DNA of 47,033 nt, from NCBI GenBank assembly GCA_028824715.1, contig JAPPCV010000034.1:1-47033 (forward strand). The letters are read 5' to 3'. How positions within the stretch are numbered: position 1 is the first letter of the stretch; every line of letters starts with the position of its first letter. The DNA is from Boseongicola sp. (lineage in GTDB: Bacteria > Pseudomonadota > Alphaproteobacteria > Rhodobacterales > Rhodobacteraceae). The notes under the pieces are model-generated. The model saw nothing but the letters and a program-made list of their open reading frames with translations. It had not been told where the DNA came from and made no database searches. This document shows, in pieces, positions 43,225 through 47,033 of this stretch. The translations under genes and the position numbers were made by a program.

Positions 43225-43911
43225 ATGCTGAATGTAAAATGGCAGCGAATTTCTTTGCGCGTGAACATCATCGTATCTCCGTTTCTCATCGACTGGAACG
43301 GCATTGCACCGCGATTCTTCGAAATGATTCACGACGCCCTTTCTGATGACATCGCCGTAAACCCCGGCGACTTCAGCGTGTCAGTCAGCAATAACCTGGC
43401 TGATGTGGTTGCCCGGTATGACATCTTCGGCGCCACGAGCAATGTTTCCCTGCACTCGGACCGGCTAACCATGGAGTTTCCGACCTTGGTGCCGGAAGAC
43501 GAGCAATTGGTCCTCCGCATCCTGGAGAAGGTTGTCACGGCGTTCCCGCAAGCGTTCCCTGGCCATCGGTATTCGAGAGTTCATGCCAGCCTCTTTCGGC
43601 ATGGGGCAGTCCCAAAAGATGTGGCGGTCGCGGAGTACCTGGCGCGACACGGCAATTCAGTGACGGACAGGGCGTTCGGAGAAATGGAAGCTGTATATCA
43701 ACCCGCTGTCCGGTTCAGCGTTCGCGCCACCGCGGGCACATGGCGCGCAACCTGCACTCTTGAACAAAGTGAGATCCTGCCGAACGGGCTGTTCATGGAT
43801 CTCGACGTGATCTTCCCAAGCGTGGATGAAAGCGCCGGTTTCCAGGACTGGGTCAAGAGCTTCCTTGTTGTTGCAGACGGATGCATGGGCGCTTTGGAAC
43901 TGGAGCGGTAA
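43225..43911 (+). CDS. Unknown protein, first gene of an Xre/RES toxin-antitoxin unit
   Basis: A 228-residue soluble protein; GAGG lies seven bases before the ATG at 43225. It has even composition and long predicted beta/alpha stretches (SPFLIDWNGIAPRFFEMIHD, VSVSNNLADVVARYDIFGAT, ILPNGLFMDLDVIFPSVDES), no signal peptide and no membrane segment. I do not recognise the family; the layout, with a strand-rich core ending in an acidic helix, is somewhat like TIGR04255-type proteins of defence loci, but that is a loose impression. Its TAA ends one base before the antitoxin ATG, so the three genes (this, Xre-type antitoxin, RES toxin) are a tight operon and it may be a third component. Confidence 0.7.
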   Translation: MLNVKWQRISLRVNIIVSPFLIDWNGIAPRFFEMIHDALSDDIAVNPGDFSVSVSNNLADVVARYDIFGATSNVSLHSDRLTMEFPTLVPEDEQLVLRILEKVVTAFPQAFPGHRYSRVHASLFRHGAVPKDVAVAEYLARHGNSVTDRAFGEMEAVYQPAVRFSVRATAGTWRATCTLEQSEILPNGLFMDLDVIFPSVDESAGFQDWVKSFLVVADGCMGALELER

Positions 43912-43912
43912 G

Positions 43913-44581
43913 ATGGAACATAGTGGCCTGGCCGAATTACCCCGTGGTTTGCTTGCGGCAGAAAATCTCCGTCAAATCGCAGTTGGAAGCCACGAAGACC
44001 ACGATACTGCACGCCACATGAAGACGATGCGTGCTTCTCGCCACGGAGGAAGCGGTCTGTCGCGGTTCTTGGTCTCGGACCATTCACCTTCTCTGAACGT
44101 CATCTGGTCCAACTTCGATCCCACGACGACAGGTAGCTGGAACATGGCCTCGTCGCTAGGCGTCGCCAAGGTTGCAAGCGCATTTCCAGTTGTGCATGAA
44201 GTTTCCCAGAGCTTCCAGGAATCCCAGGAACCCAAAGGCTTGCCCAAGGTCTTTATTGACACATGCCAGCGCTGGGGCTTGGGGATGGATGAACAGCTGA
44301 TCCTTCTCGGCTTCGAACGAGGAGAGAGCATCGGCACACACGTGCTGGAGGGTCGCGTCCGGACGCTCTCCCGTGATGCCACAGCTAGGGCTGGCTATGT
44401 TATTGCGATCAGCGTCGGTCTGGCTATCCTGTACGGGGAGAACATTGCCGCCGAGAGCCGATGGCTGAGGCGGAAACGGGATGCGCTCGGAGGACAGTCG
44501 CCGCTGGATTTGATGCTCGGCGGAGACATGATTTCCCTAGTCGATGTCAACGGGATGGTTGAACGCGAAAGAGGCATCTGA
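43913..44581 (+). CDS. Xre/MbcA/ParS-type antitoxin of a RES toxin pair
   Basis: A 222-residue protein; GGAG lies eight bases before the ATG at 43913. The C-terminal 100 residues match the toxin-binding domain (DUF2384 type): CQRWGLGMDEQLILLGFERG, ARAGYVIAISVGLAILYGEN, ESRWLRRKRDALGGQSPLDL and MLGGDMISLVDVNG. The block GGQSPLDLML is the usual hallmark and precedes the segment that enters the RES active site. The N-terminal 100 residues do not show the usual helix-turn-helix and are longer than typical, so operator binding may be altered or use another fold. The RES gene follows at once, in the standard antitoxin-first order. The pair would be autorepressed in known systems. Confidence 0.85.
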   Translation: MEHSGLAELPRGLLAAENLRQIAVGSHEDHDTARHMKTMRASRHGGSGLSRFLVSDHSPSLNVIWSNFDPTTTGSWNMASSLGVAKVASAFPVVHEVSQSFQESQEPKGLPKVFIDTCQRWGLGMDEQLILLGFERGESIGTHVLEGRVRTLSRDATARAGYVIAISVGLAILYGENIAAESRWLRRKRDALGGQSPLDLMLGGDMISLVDVNGMVERERGI

Positions 44582-44584
44582 CCG

Positions 44585-45217
44585 TTGCTCGACGATTTCC
44601 CTGTCATGCACGAACACGTAGCTATTCGACGGCTCGCGTCTATTGCCGCACCAGGTGAATCGGCACGCTCCATCCTGCTCCGGAGGGGGAGCAGATTGGA
44701 AGACCTTGCCGACGTGCTTCCAGTCGTTTCGGCGAAGACTCCATGTTCCCTCGAGGAGATCCTTGATGGCACGTTCCGTCCGCGTGACAGCGCGAATCCA
44801 CCCTATCGGGAAGGTAGGTTTAGCGACGGGACGTTCGGCGTATATTACTCTGCGCTCGAGGAAGAAACTTGCAAGGCGGAGGTGGCGTATCACCTGCAGA
44901 AGGATATCGACGATCCGGATCCCCGCTCGTACTCCATGATCGAATGCCGTTACGAGGGCCGGACAGCAAATCTGCTTGGGAAAGAAGGGCAGCATCCCCA
45001 GCTTGTAGGCAGCATGGAGGCGGCTTGGTCGTTTTGCCAGGATCTCGGGCGTGAGGCCGTGGAGCGCGGCGTCGATGGGTTCCTCACGGCTTCCGCTCGG
45101 CGGCCCGGAGGAACATGCGTTCCGGTTTTCACGCGGGAGGCGCTTTCAGACCCGCAGGTCGGGAACAGCTACCGCATGACGATCCGAGCAGGTCGGGTGC
45201 AATACCGGGTCGTGTGA
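44585..45217 (+). CDS. RES-domain toxin (NAD+-degrading)
   Basis: A 210-residue RES-domain protein. I took the TTG at 44585, three bases after the antitoxin stop, because AGAGG lies eleven bases upstream; the ATG at 44606 has no such site. Family marks are FRPRDSANPPYREGRFSDGT, FGVYYSALEEETCKAEVAYH, ECRYEGRTANLL, HPQLVGSMEAAWSFCQDLG, GVDGFLTASARRPGGTCVPV and FTREALS. RES toxins break down NAD+ or transfer ADP-ribose and stop growth when the antitoxin is lost. The R, Y, E and S positions expected in the pocket are present, so it looks active. An ATPase of defence type lies beyond it on the opposite strand. Confidence 0.9.
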   Translation: MLDDFPVMHEHVAIRRLASIAAPGESARSILLRRGSRLEDLADVLPVVSAKTPCSLEEILDGTFRPRDSANPPYREGRFSDGTFGVYYSALEEETCKAEVAYHLQKDIDDPDPRSYSMIECRYEGRTANLLGKEGQHPQLVGSMEAAWSFCQDLGREAVERGVDGFLTASARRPGGTCVPVFTREALSDPQVGNSYRMTIRAGRVQYRVV

Positions 45218-45591
45218 ACCGGCAAGAGTCCGGATCACCGAGGGCAAAGGTGCCGTTCATAGGCGAAGTCGACGTAAATGTTCGCGCCTTCTGGCCTCGT
45301 CGCTTGCAATGGGAACCAGTATCTGCGGGGTCACACGACCGGTTGATCTTGTCTCCGTTCTGCCAAATTCATTCGAATTTGCCGGAACCGACCTCGACTT
45401 CGAATCCTTCAAGTAAATTGACACCGCACCCTTTGGTGTTTGCCTCATGGGTGCGTTGCCCCTTGCACAACAAGTCATTGTGCTTGCGGCCGAGATAGGT
45501 CTCGGCATCGCAAATGGCCTTGCCGACTGGCACCTGCACACTGCCCAGCGACATCTGCCAGCGGCCCGGCTAGGTTTCATCAAGAGCGCCC
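45218..45591. other. Spacer between convergent genes
   Basis: About 370 bases between the RES toxin and the ATPase gene. A short minus-strand frame at 45369-45554 has plausible composition (LGSVQVPVGKAICDAETYLG) but no start site or known family. No strong bidirectional terminator was recognised. Confidence 0.35.
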
Positions 45592-47033
45592 TCAAACCAA
45601 GAACTCCGGCTCGGGGCCATGTTCATAACGGGGAGCATTTGCAAACGCATTTTGCCTTTCGCGCGCCGCTCGAACAAAGTCATTCAAGGCGTCGATATCG
45701 GCTTCAATTTGCGCTTCGTCGGGCAACTCGGTCGGCAAATCTTCGGCGCGATCATGCCCAGAGTAATGCGAACACCGCTTCATGCCCTCAAAGATGGTCG
45801 GGTAATCCGCATTCGGATCAAAGGCCACTTGCTGAAGTCTTTGGGTTTGTATTTCGGGTTTGAAGCGCTGGATGACCCCGTTGAAGATGATGTCTTCGAC
45901 CGTCTTCTCCCAGGTTTCCCGCATCGCGCTGTAAAGGAGGACGACCTTTGGTCGATGATCTACATTACCCGGATCATAACCATCGCGCTTCAATGCCGCG
46001 AAGTCTTCGCGAACATCCTGAACACGCTGCGGGGGCTTCTGCATCTGCCAAGGCTTGTGTGCTTCATCAATGACGCCAAACATATCGCCTCCAAGGCTCG
46101 TCATCCACTCGTAGTGGCATGAAACACCTGCCTTGCGAGCCTCCGACTGCATCATTGAATGGAATAGAATGTTGTGGGTGAAGATGATGACCTGCCGCCC
46201 TTTGGCGGCCTCCTCGGCAAGTCGTTTGGCCACGGACTCCATCCTCGTGTGGTCGAGAGATGATACCGGATCATCGACAATGATCCCGTGCTCCGAGCCG
46301 ACTTCATTTAGCTCGCCAAGAAAGCACGAGAGGGCCAGCGCCCTTTGCTCGCCCTCGCTTAGGATTTCACTGTTTTTTCTGATCTGCCGGTGCGCCGCGA
46401 GTGAGACCTCAACGATGCTCTCGCCTGCTTGTCCGCGGTCTGACATATCCAGCGGCAAATGTTTGAGCTTCAAGGCTTCAAGTTCGTCGTCAAGCGCGCT
46501 CTTCAAGGATTGAGTCATAATAACGCGGCGCCGTGCTGTGATCTGTCTCGTGACAGGGTCAGACCGGCATTGGGACCGACATTCCAGAATCTGCAAACGC
46601 TCTTCGAGGCGGTTCCGCCTCTGGAGGACTGTATCCAGAACCTCACTGAGCCGCTTCTGGTCAAGCTGCTCTGCTCTGGCAGCGTTGAGTCTTTGGAGGC
46701 GACCTTCGTCCTGCCCCTGTTCTTCGAGAGCCTCGATTTCCGCACCGAGCGTCTCAATCTCGGTCCGAATTACCTCTTCGGGAGATTCGGGCAATGGATC
46801 GAAGCCCTCGAATGCCTCGTACCGCTCGTCGTTGATCAGCGTCTCGAGGGCCTCATGGCGTACCGACAATTGAGCATAGAAATCCGCAATGAGCGATGTT
46901 TGCACGCTCCGACCTTCACTAAGCGGATCTTCATTTGGGGGTCGGACAGGAATCCTTCGCAAATCAAGGGCCCAGCGACCGGTTCCGGCGGATCCGGCCT
47001 GTCGCTTACATGGCAACATCCTTGGCGGGGTCG
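45592..47033 (-). CDS. SMC/RloC-like AAA ATPase, C-terminal part (runs off the right edge)
   Basis: About 480 residues of an ABC/SMC-type ATPase whose N-terminus lies beyond the window: the frame stays open to the last base and no Walker A is in the visible part. A coiled-coil region (VIRTEIETLGAEIEALEEQG to RLQRLNAARAEQLDQ) comes first. Then follow the ABC signature LSEGEQRALALSCFLGEL, Walker B GIIVDDPVSSLDH and the switch-histidine segment VIIFTHNILFH. The last 200 residues (PWQMQKPPQRVQDVREDFAA, CSHYSGHDRAEDLP) are not recognised and may be an effector part. The layout fits the AAA_13 group, which includes RloC and PrrC-like anticodon nucleases and other anti-phage ATPases; I see no RloC nuclease motif here. 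The place beside a RES toxin supports a defence role, by inference. Confidence 0.75.
   Translation of the reverse strand, partial: TPPRMLPCKRQAGSAGTGRWALDLRRIPVRPPNEDPLSEGRSVQTSLIADFYAQLSVRHEALETLINDERYEAFEGFDPLPESPEEVIRTEIETLGAEIEALEEQGQDEGRLQRLNAARAEQLDQKRLSEVLDTVLQRRNRLEERLQILECRSQCRSDPVTRQITARRRVIMTQSLKSALDDELEALKLKHLPLDMSDRGQAGESIVEVSLAAHRQIRKNSEILSEGEQRALALSCFLGELNEVGSEHGIIVDDPVSSLDHTRMESVAKRLAEEAAKGRQVIIFTHNILFHSMMQSEARKAGVSCHYEWMTSLGGDMFGVIDEAHKPWQMQKPPQRVQDVREDFAALKRDGYDPGNVDHRPKVVLLYSAMRETWEKTVEDIIFNGVIQRFKPEIQTQRLQQVAFDPNADYPTIFEGMKRCSHYSGHDRAEDLPTELPDEAQIEADIDALNDFVRAARERQNAFANAPRYEHGPEPEFLV

Noticed and set aside
1-47033. CRISPR arrays and complete insertion sequences
   Set aside because: I found no regularly spaced direct repeats with unique spacers, no transposase with DDE or HUH motifs, and no pair of terminal inverted repeats flanking one.

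Overview
The window reads as chromosomal DNA of a GC-rich alphaproteobacterium; the lineage below class cannot be fixed from this sequence. The support is GC-rich codon use, a TRAP (DctPQM) transporter with a Tat-type RRNFLK leader on its binding protein, DUF2285-type small proteins, and the 3' part of an initiator tRNA-fMet. Coding density is low in the first 12 kb and several genes are visibly broken, so much of the window looks like accumulated and decaying accessory DNA.

Layout. 1-10.9 kb: the tail of a VOC-family protein, a MurG-like glycosyltransferase, then widely spaced accessory genes: a secreted tyrosinase-like protein, a two-gene secreted/membrane cassette, a secreted endonuclease I, a frameshifted SIR2-like gene, an unknown gene, an Mrr-type nuclease and the stub of a phage-type integrase. 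11.7-13.1 kb: a chromosomal Cre-like tyrosine recombinase lying between two inverted loxP-like sites. 13.1-24.2 kb: a giant (about 3,330 aa) Calx-beta/FN3 autotransporter-like surface protein, followed by overlapping genes for a MORN-like protein and two DUF2285-type proteins. 24.5-27.2 kb: a membrane protein and an ankyrin-repeat protein. 28.2-34.05 kb: a SIR2-HerA anti-phage pair and a tyrosine integrase, bracketed by two different outward-facing tRNA 3' remnants. 34.6-40.6 kb: a decayed RpiR regulator, a frameshifted N-formylglutamate amidohydrolase, an intact TRAP transporter and a glutamine-synthetase-family enzyme. 41.2-47 kb: a serine recombinase, a truncated resolvase, an Xre/RES toxin-antitoxin locus with a third gene, and the C-terminal part of an SMC/RloC-like ATPase that runs off the right edge.

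The most interesting signal is at 11.76-13.07 kb. The recombinase has the R-K-HxxR-W-Y residues at the same spacings as phage P1 Cre and carries the motif SGHSARVGAA. It sits between two 34-bp sites with a loxP plan (13-bp arms, 8-bp spacer). The spacers are identical and the sites are in opposite orientation, so recombination should invert the 1.28-kb segment. The segment abuts the giant surface-protein gene and has a TTGACA -35-like element facing outward at its far end. I infer a Cre/lox-type phase-variation switch for that gene. The sites, their orientation and the catalytic residues are seen in the sequence; the switching and the promoter are inference.
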